Origin: Allobosea sp. TND4EK4
GTDB lineage: Bacteria > Pseudomonadota > Alphaproteobacteria > Rhizobiales > Beijerinckiaceae
Assembly (NCBI RefSeq): GCF_900156025.1
Contig: NZ_FTMO01000001.1
Location: 434,001 to 498,000 of the forward strand
Reading direction: 5' to 3'
Length of the DNA: 64,000 bases
Below the pieces are notes generated by a model. It had not been told where the DNA came from. It was given only the letters and a program-made list of their open reading frames with translations, and searched no databases. Every line of letters starts with the position of its first letter. Positions within the stretch are counted from its first letter, which is position 1. The position numbers and the translations under genes were made by a program. Shown here one piece after another: positions 26,612 through 37,262 of this stretch.

Positions 26612-26798
26612 GGGCTGTTCCGTTGTTCTGGCCGCGCATCGGCGGAAATGGGTTTGCCCGGCGGGGGGCCGCGGACGCCGCGGTGATTTAGGCGGTTCGG
26701 GGCGGAAGGGAAAGCCCGCTGCCGTCGCGCCCTCTTTTATCGCCACATTTCGAGGCCCAGTTGAAGGTCTGCAAGCAAAAAGCAGCGGAGAGGCGCGG

Positions 26799-28172
26799 AT
26801 GAACATCGCCGTCAATCAGGCCCAGCTCGAAGCCGGCGACCTCGTCGAGACGCGGCGCTCGCCGCTGGGGTTGTTCGCTGCCATCCTGCGCAACCCGCTG
26901 ACGGCGCTGCCGCCCGAGATTTTCCGCGAAAAGCTGGTGCTGGCCAGCGTTGCCGGGCGCCAGAGCCTCTATGTCTGCGATCCCCCGCTGATCCAGGAGG
27001 CGCTGGTCAGGAACGCCGCATCGCTCGGCAAGGGCGAGATCGCCCGCAAGGTGCTGGGTCCGGCCCTCGGAGACGGCCTGCTGACGGCGGAGGGCGCGCA
27101 TTGGCGCTGGCAGCGTCAGTCGGTCGCGGCCGGTTTCCAGCATGAGAAGCTGATCGGCTTCCTGCCCGCCATGATCGGCGCGGCGGAGGACACGAAAAAG
27201 CGCTGGCAGTCGATGACTGCCCCGCTCGACATCGGCCATGAGATGATGCGCACGACCTTCGCCATCATCGTCGAGACGATGCTGTCGGGCAGCGCGAGCC
27301 TCGATGTCGGGCGCGTCGAGCGCTCGATCACCGATTATCTCGAACCGACGAGCTATGTCTTCGCCTACACCATGCTGGGCCTGCCGGAATGGGTTCCCTA
27401 TCCAGGCCGGGTCCGCGCACGCGCCGCGACAGGCTATCTGCGCGAGAGCATCGGGGAACTGGTGACGGCCCGGCGCGCCGGCGCCAGCCGCCGCGGCGAC
27501 CTTCTCGACATGCTGCTCGACGCAACCGACCCGGAAACCGGCCGCGCCATGCAGGATTCCGAGATCGTGGACAACCTGCTGACCTTCATCACAGCCGGCC
27601 ACGAGACGACCGCGCTCGGCCTGGCCTGGACACTTCACCTGCTCGCCGAGCATCCCTCTGTCGAGCAGCAGGTGCTGGACGAGATCGCGCGCGTGACGCA
27701 AGGGACAGCGCTCGCGCCGGAGCATGTCGGTCAGCTCAGCTTCACCAAGGCCGTCTTCCAGGAATCGATGCGGCTTTATCCGCCTGCTCCGGTGATCACC
27801 CGGCAGGTCGAGAAGCCCTTCGACCTCGGCAGCCTCTCGCTCTGCGAGGGGACGGTCCTCTATGTTCCGATCCAGGCGGTGCACCGGCATGAAAAGCTGT
27901 GGACCGAGCCCGAGCGCTTCGATCCCACCCGGTTCCTGCCCGAGGCCAGCAAGGGGCGCCATCGCTATGCCTACCTCCCCTTCGGCGCCGGGCCGCGCAT
28001 CTGCATCGGCAGCGCCTTCGCGACGATGGAGGCGGTGGCGATCCTGGCGGCGCTGCTGCCATCCCTGAAGCTCGCGCCCGTCTCCAGGGAAGCACCTGAA
28101 CCTTCGCTCAAGATCACGTTGCGTCCGCGCCGGCCGCTGATGATGACCGCGAGCGAACGCCGGGCAGCGTGA
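26799..28172 (+). CDS. Cytochrome P450
   Basis: A 457-residue P450 with the I-helix AGHETT (266-271), the ExxR motif ESMR (322-325) and the haem loop [10 protein letters not shown] (395-404, Cys402 as thiolate ligand). No N-terminal membrane anchor is obvious, so it is soluble. The sequence style (class I bacterial, CYP102/CYP4-like haem domain) suggests fatty acid or terpenoid hydroxylation, which is inference. A GGAGAGG ribosome binding site precedes the ATG. No ferredoxin or reductase gene is adjacent, so redox partners come from elsewhere. Confidence 0.95.
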   Translation: MNIAVNQAQLEAGDLVETRRSPLGLFAAILRNPLTALPPEIFREKLVLASVAGRQSLYVCDPPLIQEALVRNAASLGKGEIARKVLGPALGDGLLTAEGAHWRWQRQSVAAGFQHEKLIGFLPAMIGAAEDTKKRWQSMTAPLDIGHEMMRTTFAIIVETMLSGSASLDVGRVERSITDYLEPTSYVFAYTMLGLPEWVPYPGRVRARAATGYLRESIGELVTARRAGASRRGDLLDMLLDATDPETGRAMQDSEIVDNLLTFITAGHETTALGLAWTLHLLAEHPSVEQQVLDEIARVTQGTALAPEHVGQLSFTKAVFQESMRLYPPAPVITRQVEKPFDLGSLSLCEGTVLYVPIQAVHRHEKLWTEPERFDPTRFLPEASKGRHRYAYLPFGAGPRICIGSAFATMEAVAILAALLPSLKLAPVSREAPEPSLKITLRPRRPLMMTASERRAA

Positions 28173-28195
28173 AGGGTGCCTGCTCTCGCCGTGGA

Positions 28196-28687
28196 TCAGG
28201 CGGGCAGAGGCGGCGCCTGCACGAAACGCCTGGCCGCCTGCCAGATCAGCGCGACGAAGGCTGCCAGCACAACCGCTTGAGCGATCAGAAAGGCCCGCTC
28301 GGAGCCGGTCGGCGCCAGCGCATGCAGGGCCGGGATCTTCAAGAACATCTGCGCGACGAGGACGAAACACAGCAGATAGAAGGCGAGCAGAGCCGTGATC
28401 GCATAGATGCGCCGCCACGGCCCCTCGAGCAGGCGGCCATAGAGCGCAAACGCCGCGATCGCGACCAGCACGAGCGAGATCGCGCCGACGATGTGCGAGG
28501 GCAGGACGCCTGTGAACGGAAAGCCGAAGCCGGTCGCGCTGGTGGCGAAGGTCGTCGAGAGGAAGACGCCGGTCCAGCGCGGCCGCGTGTGGCCCCGCAG
28601 CATGCCGGCCGCGACGGGAAAGCCGGCCACGATGGCGACCAGGCTCAGCCAGGTGTGAAAGCCTACGAACGTCGTCGGGTCGAACAT
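28196..28687 (-). CDS. Integral membrane protein of unknown function
   Basis: A 163-residue protein with four to five hydrophobic segments (for instance FHTWLSLVAIVAGFPVAAGML, IVGAISLVLVAIAAFALYG, AITALLAFYLLCFVLVAQMF). A histidine near the start of the first segment (VGFHTW) and another in TGVLPSHIVG could be ligands, but nothing proves a haem or metal role. It is convergent with the P450 gene (23-bp gap) and has no obvious operon partner. Family not recognised. Confidence 0.75.
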   Translation of the reverse strand: MFDPTTFVGFHTWLSLVAIVAGFPVAAGMLRGHTRPRWTGVFLSTTFATSATGFGFPFTGVLPSHIVGAISLVLVAIAAFALYGRLLEGPWRRIYAITALLAFYLLCFVLVAQMFLKIPALHALAPTGSERAFLIAQAVVLAAFVALIWQAARRFVQAPPLPA

Positions 28688-28798
28688 GGCAGCAGCCCCT
28701 CCCTGTTCCTTGCAGCCTGAGCCTGAGCATGCAGGAAACAGACCGGCGTTACAGTCGCAAGAACGCTGCGGCGCAGGCTGTCTCCAACGCCCGATCGA

Positions 28799-30712
28799 TC
28801 AGGAGGTCAGGCTCACCCTGACGCTCGGCTCCTCCTGCGCGGTCGCGCGCTGCAGGGTCGCCTTCGCCTCGTCCACCTCGCGCTGGCGGTTCCACATCGC
28901 GGCATAGACGCCGCCGGCTGCCAGCAGACTGCGATGGTCGCCGCGCTCAACGATCACGCCCTTGTCGAGCACGATGATCTCGTCGGCATTGACGACCGTC
29001 GAGAGCCGGTGGGCGATGACCAGCGTGGTGCGCCCCTCGCTGACGCGGTCGAGCGCGTCCTGGATCTCCTTCTCGGTGAAGGAATCGAGCGCGGACGTCG
29101 CCTCGTCGAGGACGAGGATCGGCGGGCCCTTCAGGATGGTGCGGGCGATGGCGACGCGCTGCTTTTCGCCGCCTGAGAGCTTGAGGCCCCGCTCGCCGAC
29201 CGAGGTGGCGTAGCCGTCCGGCAAGGTCTTGATGAAGCGGTCGATCTGGGCCAAGCGCGCAGCCTCCTCGATCTCCTCGCGCGTTGCTTCGGGGCGGCCG
29301 TAGAGGATGTTGTATTCGATGGTGTCGTTGAACAGCACCGTATCCTGCGGGACCATGCCGATGGCGGCGCGCAAGCTGACCTGCTGGATATCCGCGATCG
29401 GCTGCCCATCGATCAGGATGCGGCCCTTCTGCGGCTCGTAGAAGCGGAAGAGCAGGCGCGAGATCGTCGACTTGCCGGCGCCGGACGGACCGACGATGGC
29501 GACCGTCTTGCCCGGAGGAACCGCGAACGAAACGCCGCGCAGGATCTGGCGCTCCGGCACATAGGCGAAATGAACGTCGTCGAAAACCACCTCGCCGGCC
29601 GGCACCTGCAAGGGCTTGGCGCCGGGCTTGTCCTGGATCTCGGGGTCGCGGCCGATCAGCGAGAACATCTGGGCGATGTCGAGGGTCGCCTGCTTGATCT
29701 CGCGATAGACGGTGCCCATGAAATTCAGCGGGATATAAAGCTGGATCAGCATCGAGTTGATGAGGACAAGGTCGCCGACCGTGTTGGTGCCGGACTGGAA
29801 GCCGCGCACCGCCATCACCATCGAGAGCGTCAGGCCGATCGCGAAGATCGCGGCCTGGCCGAAATTCAGCCAGGCGAGCGAGGTGTAGGACTTCACCGAA
29901 TTGCGCTCGTATCGCGCCATGGCGACATCATAGCGCGCGGTTTCGCGGGCCTCGGCGCCGAAATACTTCACCGTCTCGTAGTTCAGCAGCGAGTCGATCG
30001 CCTTGGCGTTGGCGTCGGTGTCCGACTCGTTCATCGCCGAACGGATCGCGATGCGCCACTCGGTCGCCTTGATGGTGTAGGTCATGTAGGCGGTGACCAT
30101 CACCACCAGCACGACGACATAGCGCCAGTCGAACAGCGCCAGCAGCACGGCGATGATCAGCGCGACCTCGATGATCACCGGCACGAGCTGGTTGAGGCCG
30201 AGGCGCACCATCTCCTCGATGCCGTTGCGGCCACGCTCCAGCACGCGCGTGAGTCCGCCGGTCTTGCGCTCCAGATGGAAGCGAAGCGAGAGGTGGTGCA
30301 GATGGCTGAAGGTCTGCAGCGCCAGCGTGCGCACCGCATGCATGAAGACCGGCGCAAAGATGGCGTCGCGGAGCTGCACAAAAGCGGCCGAGCCGACGCG
30401 GGCGAGACCGTAGAGCACCGTCAGCGCCAAAGGCGCGCCGACCAGCCAGGGCAGCCAGTTCTCGACGCCCGAACGCGTGCCCGCCAGTGCATCGGTCACC
30501 CATTTGAAGGTGAAGGGCACGCCCATGAGGATCAGGCGCCCGCACAGCATCAGCGCAAACGCCGCGACGACCCGCGCGCGAAGGTCGCCGCGGTCCGCCG
30601 GCCACAGATAGGGCCAGAGCGCACGGAAGGTCGCGAAGAAGCCGGCTCCCGGCTGGATCACGGCAGAGCGGGAGAAGCTCGGCGCCGGGGACGGCGCAGA
30701 AGGCGCTGACAT
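28799..30712 (-). CDS. ABC exporter, Atm1/HMT1 type (fused permease and ATPase)
   Basis: A 637-residue half-transporter. The membrane domain (about 40-345) contains Atm1-like stretches such as NYETVKYFGAEARE and MLIQLYIPLNFMGTVYREIKQ; the nucleotide-binding domain has Walker A GPSGAGKS (408-415), the signature LSGGE (512-516) and Walker B ILVLDE (532-537). Atm1-family members export glutathione-linked sulfur or metal conjugates and support Fe-S cluster assembly or heavy-metal tolerance. It functions as a homodimer in the inner membrane. Confidence 0.94.
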   Translation of the reverse strand: MSAPSAPSPAPSFSRSAVIQPGAGFFATFRALWPYLWPADRGDLRARVVAAFALMLCGRLILMGVPFTFKWVTDALAGTRSGVENWLPWLVGAPLALTVLYGLARVGSAAFVQLRDAIFAPVFMHAVRTLALQTFSHLHHLSLRFHLERKTGGLTRVLERGRNGIEEMVRLGLNQLVPVIIEVALIIAVLLALFDWRYVVVLVVMVTAYMTYTIKATEWRIAIRSAMNESDTDANAKAIDSLLNYETVKYFGAEARETARYDVAMARYERNSVKSYTSLAWLNFGQAAIFAIGLTLSMVMAVRGFQSGTNTVGDLVLINSMLIQLYIPLNFMGTVYREIKQATLDIAQMFSLIGRDPEIQDKPGAKPLQVPAGEVVFDDVHFAYVPERQILRGVSFAVPPGKTVAIVGPSGAGKSTISRLLFRFYEPQKGRILIDGQPIADIQQVSLRAAIGMVPQDTVLFNDTIEYNILYGRPEATREEIEEAARLAQIDRFIKTLPDGYATSVGERGLKLSGGEKQRVAIARTILKGPPILVLDEATSALDSFTEKEIQDALDRVSEGRTTLVIAHRLSTVVNADEIIVLDKGVIVERGDHRSLLAAGGVYAAMWNRQREVDEAKATLQRATAQEEPSVRVSLTS

Positions 30713-30872
30713 TGAAACGATTCCAGTTGAGCGGCCGGTATAGGCGCAAATCGGTGCGGGTGCATCCGGCTTTGCGGGCAGCCGGGTTGCAGCGAAAGGC
30801 TGCCTTGCTCTCGCCAGAAGCCGGGTGTCTGCTCACGAGCGAGCATGACAGGCTCTATCGGGAGAAACGACC

Positions 30873-31208
30873 ATGCTATCGCGCATCATGATCGCGGCGG
30901 GGCTCGGCCTCGTCGCTGCAGCCTCGGCTCTGCCGGCCGCAGCGCAGGGCAAAAAACCCGGTTCGCAGGTGACGATCACCAATCAGCGCGCCGTGCCGCT
31001 GCTGGCGCTCGAAATCACCAGCGCCGGCGAACAGCCGCTCTTGGTCGCCAAGCTCGCCAAGCCGCTGCCCCCGGGCAAGAGCGTTGTCCTCAAACTCACC
31101 AGGGCGCGGGGATGCGCCTATACCGTCCAGGGCCGGTTCGACGACGAGGCCGATACCGATGCCGAGATCGACCTCTGCAAGGAACGGGTCCTTCGCCTGA
31201 CGGAATGA
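30873..31208 (+). CDS. Small exported protein of unknown function
   Basis: A 111-residue protein with a clear signal peptide (MLSRIMIAAGLGLVAAASALPAAAQ cut after AAAQ or similar). The mature part is a beta-rich domain (VTITNQRAVPLLALEITSAG, PGKSVVLKLTRARGC) with two cysteines, one in GCAYTV and one near the end (IDLCKERV), that could form a disulfide. The GGGAGAAACGACC leader holds a ribosome binding site. No family is recognised. Convergent with cimA. Confidence 0.72.
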   Translation: MLSRIMIAAGLGLVAAASALPAAAQGKKPGSQVTITNQRAVPLLALEITSAGEQPLLVAKLAKPLPPGKSVVLKLTRARGCAYTVQGRFDDEADTDAEIDLCKERVLRLTE

Positions 31209-31213
31209 GCGCG

Positions 31214-31235
31214 CCCTTCTCTCGATGGAGAAGGG
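31214..31235. terminator. Intergenic hairpin between convergent genes
   Basis: CCCTTCTC-TCGATG-GAGAAGGG is a perfect 8-bp stem just after the exported-protein gene and 11 bp before the cimA stop. No U-tract follows on either strand, so terminator activity is uncertain. Confidence 0.45.
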
Positions 31236-31245
31236 AGAACGCCGC

Positions 31246-32844
31246 TTATGCCGTCGCGCCGGCCTTCACCAGCTTGTAGGTGATCGAGTCGACCAGCGCC
31301 TGGAAGGACGCGTCGATGATGTTGGCGCTGACGCCGACGGTGGTCCAGCGCTCGCCGCTCTCGTCGCCGGATTCGATCAGCACGCGGGTGACAGCGTCGG
31401 TGCCGCCCTGGAAGATGCGGACCTTGTAGTCCACCAGCCGCAAGCCGCCGATCAGCGACTGGTAGCGGCCGAGATCCTTGCGCAGCGCGATATCGAGCGC
31501 ATTGACCGGGCCGCTGTCGCCTTCCGCCGCCGAGATCAGCAGTTCGTCGCCGACCTTCACCTTCACGATCGCCTCGGAAAAGGTCACGAGCTCGCCCAGT
31601 GCGTTGTAGCGGCGCTCGACATTCACCTTGAAGCGCTCGACCGCGAAGTAGTCCGGGACCTCGCCGAGGATGCGCTTCACCAGCAGGAAGAAGGAGGCGT
31701 CGGCGCCCTCGAAGGCATAGCCCTGCGCCTCCTTGTCCTTGACCTCCTGCAGCACCCGGTTCAGGCGCGGATCGTCCCGCCCCAGCGTGACGCCGATGCG
31801 CTCCAGCTCGGCGACGAGATTGGACTTGCCGCCCTGGTCGGAGATCAGGACCTTGCGGGTGTTGCCCACCGCCTCCGGCGCGACATGCTCATAAGTCCGC
31901 GGGTCCTTGAGCACGGCGGAGGCATGAATGCCGGCCTTGGTGGCGAAGGCCGATGCGCCGACGAAGGGCGCGTGGCGGTTGGGAGCGCGGTTCAGCATCT
32001 CGTCGAGCGCGCGAGAGACATGCGCCAGATCGGCGAGTTGCGCGTCGTCCAGCCCCAGCACGAAACGGCCGCGATAGCGCTCCTTCAGCTTCAGGGCGCC
32101 GATCAGCGTGACGAGGTTCGCATTGCCGCAGCGCTCGCCGAGGCCGTTCAGCGTGCCCTGGATCTGGCGCGCTCCGGCCTCGATCGCCGCCAGCGAATTG
32201 GCGACGGCGCAGCCGCAATCGTCATGGGCGTGGATGCCCAGATGATCGCCGGGCACGACCTTCGCCACCTCGCGCACGATGGCGCCGACCTCGTCCGGCA
32301 GCGTGCCGCCATTGGTGTCGCAGAGCACGACCCAGCGCGCGCCTGCATCATAAGCCGTGCGGGCGCAGGCGAGCGCATAGTCGGGATTGGCCTTGTAGCC
32401 GTCGAAGAAATGCTCGCAGTCGAGCATGACCTCCCGGCCGGCGGCCTTCGCGGCCTCGACGCTCTCGCGGATGCCGGCGAGATTGTCCTCGAGCGCAATC
32501 TCGAGCGCGACATGGACGTGGTAGTCCCAGCTCTTGGCGACGAAGACGATCGCATCCGCCTTCGCCTCGAGCAGCGCGGCGATGCCGGGATCGTTGGCGG
32601 CCGAGCGACCGGCCCGCTTGGTCATGCCGAAGGCGGCGAATTTGGCGTGTTTCGTCGGCTTCTCCGCGAAGAAGGCAGTGTCGAGCGGGTTGGCGCCGGG
32701 ATAGCCGCCCTCGACATAGTCGATGCCGAGCCGGTCGAGCAGGGCAGCGACCGCGCGCTTGTCGTCGAGCGAGAAATCGACGCCGGTCGTCTGCGCGCCG
32801 TCGCGCAGCGTCGTGTCGAAGAGATGGATGCGCTGGCCGGTCAC
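31246..32844 (-). CDS. cimA: (R)-citramalate synthase
   Basis: A 532-residue enzyme of the LeuA/CimA family, condensing pyruvate and acetyl-CoA to citramalate on a threonine-independent route to isoleucine. FDTTLRDGAQTTGVDFSL (active site), GTLNGLGERCGNANL and HAHDDCGCAV (metal site) are seen, followed by a LeuA-type C-terminal regulatory domain. The start is a GTG at 32844 that overlaps the stop of a 36-codon ORF (GTGA), which is itself coupled to an ORF following cysS. Confidence 0.93.
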   Translation of the reverse strand: MTGQRIHLFDTTLRDGAQTTGVDFSLDDKRAVAALLDRLGIDYVEGGYPGANPLDTAFFAEKPTKHAKFAAFGMTKRAGRSAANDPGIAALLEAKADAIVFVAKSWDYHVHVALEIALEDNLAGIRESVEAAKAAGREVMLDCEHFFDGYKANPDYALACARTAYDAGARWVVLCDTNGGTLPDEVGAIVREVAKVVPGDHLGIHAHDDCGCAVANSLAAIEAGARQIQGTLNGLGERCGNANLVTLIGALKLKERYRGRFVLGLDDAQLADLAHVSRALDEMLNRAPNRHAPFVGASAFATKAGIHASAVLKDPRTYEHVAPEAVGNTRKVLISDQGGKSNLVAELERIGVTLGRDDPRLNRVLQEVKDKEAQGYAFEGADASFFLLVKRILGEVPDYFAVERFKVNVERRYNALGELVTFSEAIVKVKVGDELLISAAEGDSGPVNALDIALRKDLGRYQSLIGGLRLVDYKVRIFQGGTDAVTRVLIESGDESGERWTTVGVSANIIDASFQALVDSITYKLVKAGATA

Positions 32845-32951
32845 GGTTTGCGCCGCAGCTTGAAGCGCAGCACGCGCGGCATCACCATCGCGAGCATGAC
32901 GAGCTTGATGGCGACGGAGAGCGAGCCGGCGGGGCGGATCTTCGGGGTCAT
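32841..32951 (-). CDS. Putative 36-residue small protein translationally coupled to cimA
   Basis: A short ORF starting [10 protein letters not shown] with a hydrophobic centre (LSVAIKLVMLAMVM) and a basic end (RFKLRRKP), possibly a membrane-associated peptide. The ATG overlaps the stop of the preceding micro-ORF (ATGA) and its TGA overlaps the GTG start of cimA (GTGA). There is no strong Shine-Dalgarno sequence (GAAAAAGAAACG only). Coding is inferred from the overlap pattern; no homologue is known to me. Confidence 0.45.
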   Translation of the reverse strand: MTPKIRPAGSLSVAIKLVMLAMVMPRVLRFKLRRKP

Positions 32952-33003
32952 GACGTTTCTTTTTCTGGCTTGATGAGGATGGTGTCGGGCCGTGTGTCGC
33001 GGT

Positions 33004-33007
<4 letters not shown>
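32948..33007 (-). CDS. Putative 19-residue micro-ORF coupled to cysS
   Basis: A 20-codon ORF whose ATG overlaps the cysS stop (ATGA) and whose TGA overlaps the next ORF's ATG (ATGA). The peptide includes [10 protein letters not shown], reminiscent of the first beta-strand of GNAT acetyltransferases (ILIRPE-type), so it could be the remnant of a deleted gene between cysS and cimA. Its role, if any, may be to pass ribosomes from cysS to the next ORF. Confidence 0.35.
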
Positions 33008-34521
<1,514 letters not shown>

Positions 34522-34841
34522 CGGGCGGAAATCCTGGAAACGAACGAGAAGGCGAAACAGAAACGACCTGGCCGCTGGCCGGGGCGCTGTTGTCGGTTCG
34601 TTTTCAGGACGAGGACGTGAGCAGCCGGCCAGCGAAAGCTAGCGGCAAATCAAGCAAATCCGGGCGTGGATGGAAGCTCGCGTCATGACGCAAAGTGATT
34701 GCCTTTCCGCAACACGTCCGTCAAGAGGGCGCCCGTCTTGCTGCGCCGCAACATTGCCGCCGCAATTCACTCAAATTTAACGGGCTGGAACCATGCTCCC
34801 CCATGTCGGGTTGCTGGCCCGTGACAACAGGAAACCCTCGC
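34522..34841. other. Intergenic region without a recognisable gene
   Basis: 320 bp between the divergent cysS and a small exported-protein gene. It must hold both promoters. A CTGGCCG direct repeat (34568-34582 region) and GAAACGAAC/GTTCGTTTTC blocks about 60 bp apart are seen, without a clear operator or coding ORF. An in-frame extension of the downstream gene to 34695 has no signal-peptide character. Confidence 0.5.
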
Positions 34842-35168
34842 ATGCGCCGCGCCGTCGCCCTTCTCGGACTGTTCGGAGTCGTCGCAGCCGGTATTTCCCT
34901 CTCGGTCCTGCCAGCGACGAAGACGACGGCGGCCTCGAACGAGCCGCGCACCTTCCTGATCCCGGCCAGCGACGGCTACGGCGTCGCCGATTGCATCAGC
35001 ACAGCATCCGAATGCGGGAAGATCGTCGCGAATGCCTGGTGCGAGGCGCAGGGCTTCGGCAAGGCCGTCGCCTTCGGGGTGGCGGACCGTGCCGATTTCA
35101 CTGGAACGGTGCGCAAGCCCGTCGCGGCCGTCAGCCAGCAGCCGCTCACCATCACCTGCGGGCAGTAA
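34842..35168 (+). CDS. Small exported protein, cysteine-containing
   Basis: A 108-residue protein with an N-terminal signal (MRRAVALLGLFGVVAAGISLS) and a mature domain of about 80 residues carrying four cysteines (VADCIST, ASECGKI, NAWCEAQ, TITCGQ), likely as disulfides in the periplasm. The core GYGVADCISTASECGKIVA resembles small uncharacterised periplasmic proteins widespread in Rhizobiales. The GGAAACCCTCGC leader supplies the ribosome binding site, which decides the ATG at 34842. It is convergent with creA. Confidence 0.75.
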   Translation: MRRAVALLGLFGVVAAGISLSVLPATKTTAASNEPRTFLIPASDGYGVADCISTASECGKIVANAWCEAQGFGKAVAFGVADRADFTGTVRKPVAAVSQQPLTITCGQ

Positions 35169-35177
35169 GTCGCCTCT

Positions 35178-35687
35178 TCACCGGATCCAGTCGCCGCATT
35201 TGGGAACGTCCGCCGCCGCGCCCCAGGGCATGATCGGCACGGTCGAGGTCGAGTTCTTCGGCGAGCCCTCGATCAGCCTGTCGGTGTAGACGAGGTAGAC
35301 CAGCACGTTGCGCTTGGCGTCGCAGCCGCGGACGATCTGCATCTTCTTCCAGATCAGCGACCGCCGCTCGCGGAAGACGACGTCGCCCTGATCGGCCTTT
35401 TCCTTGAACTTGATCGGCCCGATCTGCCGGCAGGCGAGGGAAGCGTCAGAAGCCTCCTCGGCGACGCCCAGCATGCCCTTGACCCCACCCCGTTCAGGAA
35501 CGGTGTAATGGCAGGCGACGCCTTCGACCACGGGGTCGTCGACACCATAGACCGCGAGCTTGTCGTCGGGCGTCAGCGCCTTCCAGACCGTCGACTTCTT
35601 GAAGATCAGGTCCTCCTGCGCCATCGCCGGCACGGCGGAGGCGAGGCAGACGGCCGCAATCGCGGACAGAAGGACGGGCAGGCGCAT
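35178..35687 (-). CDS. creA: CreA family protein
   Basis: A 169-residue exported protein; the signal peptide is MRLPVLLSAIAAVCLASAVPAMA-like (cut after AMAQ), so periplasmic. The mature part matches CreA: STVWKALTPDDKLAVYGVDDPVVEGVACHYT, ...SDASLACRQIGPI..., ERRSLIWKKMQIVRGCD, and a final VPKCGDWI. The biochemical role is unknown. ATG 35687 has GGAG 8 nt upstream; ATGs at 35699 and 35702 are alternatives. Confidence 0.9.
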   Translation of the reverse strand: MRLPVLLSAIAAVCLASAVPAMAQEDLIFKKSTVWKALTPDDKLAVYGVDDPVVEGVACHYTVPERGGVKGMLGVAEEASDASLACRQIGPIKFKEKADQGDVVFRERRSLIWKKMQIVRGCDAKRNVLVYLVYTDRLIEGSPKNSTSTVPIMPWGAAADVPKCGDWIR

Positions 35688-35745
35688 CTCAATCTCCATC
35701 ATGCCGCGCTCAGCGGCGCGCAGGCACGATATGGCGACGCGCCGG

Positions 35746-36279
35746 TCACGCCGCCAGAGGCTTGAAGACGAGCCAGGCGGCAACGAGCGCACCGACGACA
35801 CCCAGCGAAAAGAAGACCAGCTTCAGCCGCGTCATGCCGCTTGCCAAGGCGACGTCGCCCTCGGCCACCGTGGGGTAGCGGTCGAGCAGGCGGGCCACGG
35901 CGATGTTCTCGGCGACATCGCAGAGCCCGCCGATCAGCCAGCCGCCGCCACAAAGCGCCGCGATCCACCAGGGCTGGCCGCGAAGGGCAAGGCCGGCGAC
36001 GATCACCGCGCCGACGATGGCATAGGTGAAGGCGCAGGCGACATCGGCCGGCAGCACGCGGTTGCGATAGCGGGCGCGCGTCGCCTCGCCATAGAGCCCG
36101 AAGAGCTTCTCGACATCGGCGACGCTGTAGCCGTCCCAGTCGCTCTCCAGCATGCGGGGAACGCCCTGGCGGTTCGACCAGAAGCCGACGAGCCAGTACA
36201 GCACCACGACGAAGACCGGCCCCCAGATGAAAAAGGCCAGCGGGATGGTCGTCGTGTAGAACGGCACGGGGTCGATCAT
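35746..36279 (-). CDS. Integral membrane protein of unknown function
   Basis: A 177-residue protein with about four membrane segments: an N-terminal one (IPLAFFIWGPVFVVVLYWLVGFW), two in the middle (VACAFTYAIVGAVIVAGLAL, WWIAALCGGGWLIGGLCDV) and a last one (LVFFSLGVVGALVAAWLVF). A cytoplasmic or periplasmic loop (residues about 35-75) carries acidic and basic residues. No named family is recognised. It is upstream of creA on the same strand, 58 bp away, possibly in one transcript. Confidence 0.72.
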   Translation of the reverse strand: MIDPVPFYTTTIPLAFFIWGPVFVVVLYWLVGFWSNRQGVPRMLESDWDGYSVADVEKLFGLYGEATRARYRNRVLPADVACAFTYAIVGAVIVAGLALRGQPWWIAALCGGGWLIGGLCDVAENIAVARLLDRYPTVAEGDVALASGMTRLKLVFFSLGVVGALVAAWLVFKPLAA

Positions 36280-36366
36280 GATGGCTCGGCGCTCGCGACA
36301 GTCTCAAGGGCGGATCTTAAGACGGCAGGTTATCCGGCGCGGGCGCCGACGCCAAGCCGAGCCCCA

Positions 36367-37188
36367 TCAGGCCTCGGGGAGGATCTCCTGCTCGATCGCA
36401 CCGAAGATCGAATGACCGTCCGCATCCTTCATCGCGACGCGAATGGTATCGCCGAAACGCAGGGTCGTTGTCGTAGGGGATGCGGGGAAAACCTCCACCA
36501 CCGTGCCTGCGCTCAACGGGCGCGAGCCGGCGGCGCCGGCCAGCAAGCCTCCGATCGCCATCGGGACCGGAACAGGCGTGAGAGCCCCGTTGCGCTGTAG
36601 ATTCACGGCGAGCGCCTTCCCGCCATCGACCCAGGCGGCGCCGAGTTCGTCCGGCGTCACCGCGACCGGCGAGAGCGTCATCGGTGCGACGGAGCGAGTC
36701 GTTCCAGCGGCTTGCGCGGATCGGCTCGCATCCTGATTCATCTGCTTCACATGGCATGTGAGCATCACCAGCCGGATCGCACCGAAGGCCTCTCCTGCCG
36801 AGGCTGCCATCGCCACCTCGCCGGTAATCACCGCGATGCCGGCCGACGAATCGCTGCCTTCCTCGGCGCCCAGCCGGGCGGGCTGGCGCGGTCCGACCGA
36901 CAGATCGCCAGCCGCCTCCGTCAGTGCCCCCTCCCCTTCCCGGACCAAGCGCCGATAGGCGCGCGGCAACGGCGCGGCGCAGTCGTGCTCATGGAAGCGG
37001 AAGGACGGAACGGAGCCGTGCTCCAGCCCCTCGGCGAGGTCCGCCAGGCGCGGCGCCAGCCGCTCCCAATCGTCGAGCGCGGCCTGCAGGGTCGCGACGA
37101 CGGGAAAGGCGTCCGTGGCGCGGGTGAGGTCTTTCGAGACGACGACAAGGCGACCGTCCCGACCATGAGCGAGGGAAGCGAGTTTCAT
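36367..37188 (-). CDS. Degenerate FAH-family protein, probable pseudoenzyme
   Basis: A 273-residue protein that begins like rhizobial fumarylacetoacetate hydrolase-family enzymes (MKLASLAHGRDGRLVVVSKD, LQAALDDWERLAPRLADLAE, SFRFHEHDCAAPLPRAY) and ends like them (LRFGDTIRVAMKDADGHSIFGAIEQ). The catalytic centre is lost: the EAE/EGE metal-ligand strand, normally IDFEGEVAVIT, reads SDSSAGIAVIT (about 112-122), and the next ligand motif VNDVSLR reads TCHVKQM. The QWADGSAYVNHVELVRKAR segment and the GSGTVSN loop are replaced by shorter unrelated sequence. No stop or frameshift is present, so it may be expressed. It is divergent from the TRAP binding-protein gene. Confidence 0.75.
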   Translation of the reverse strand: MKLASLAHGRDGRLVVVSKDLTRATDAFPVVATLQAALDDWERLAPRLADLAEGLEHGSVPSFRFHEHDCAAPLPRAYRRLVREGEGALTEAAGDLSVGPRQPARLGAEEGSDSSAGIAVITGEVAMAASAGEAFGAIRLVMLTCHVKQMNQDASRSAQAAGTTRSVAPMTLSPVAVTPDELGAAWVDGGKALAVNLQRNGALTPVPVPMAIGGLLAGAAGSRPLSAGTVVEVFPASPTTTTLRFGDTIRVAMKDADGHSIFGAIEQEILPEA

Positions 37189-37262
37189 CTCTTTCCATTC
37201 CTTCCGGGACGCGCCAATAAGAAGCCAACGGGCTTTCGGAAAAAGCCTCGGGAGGAGACCAT

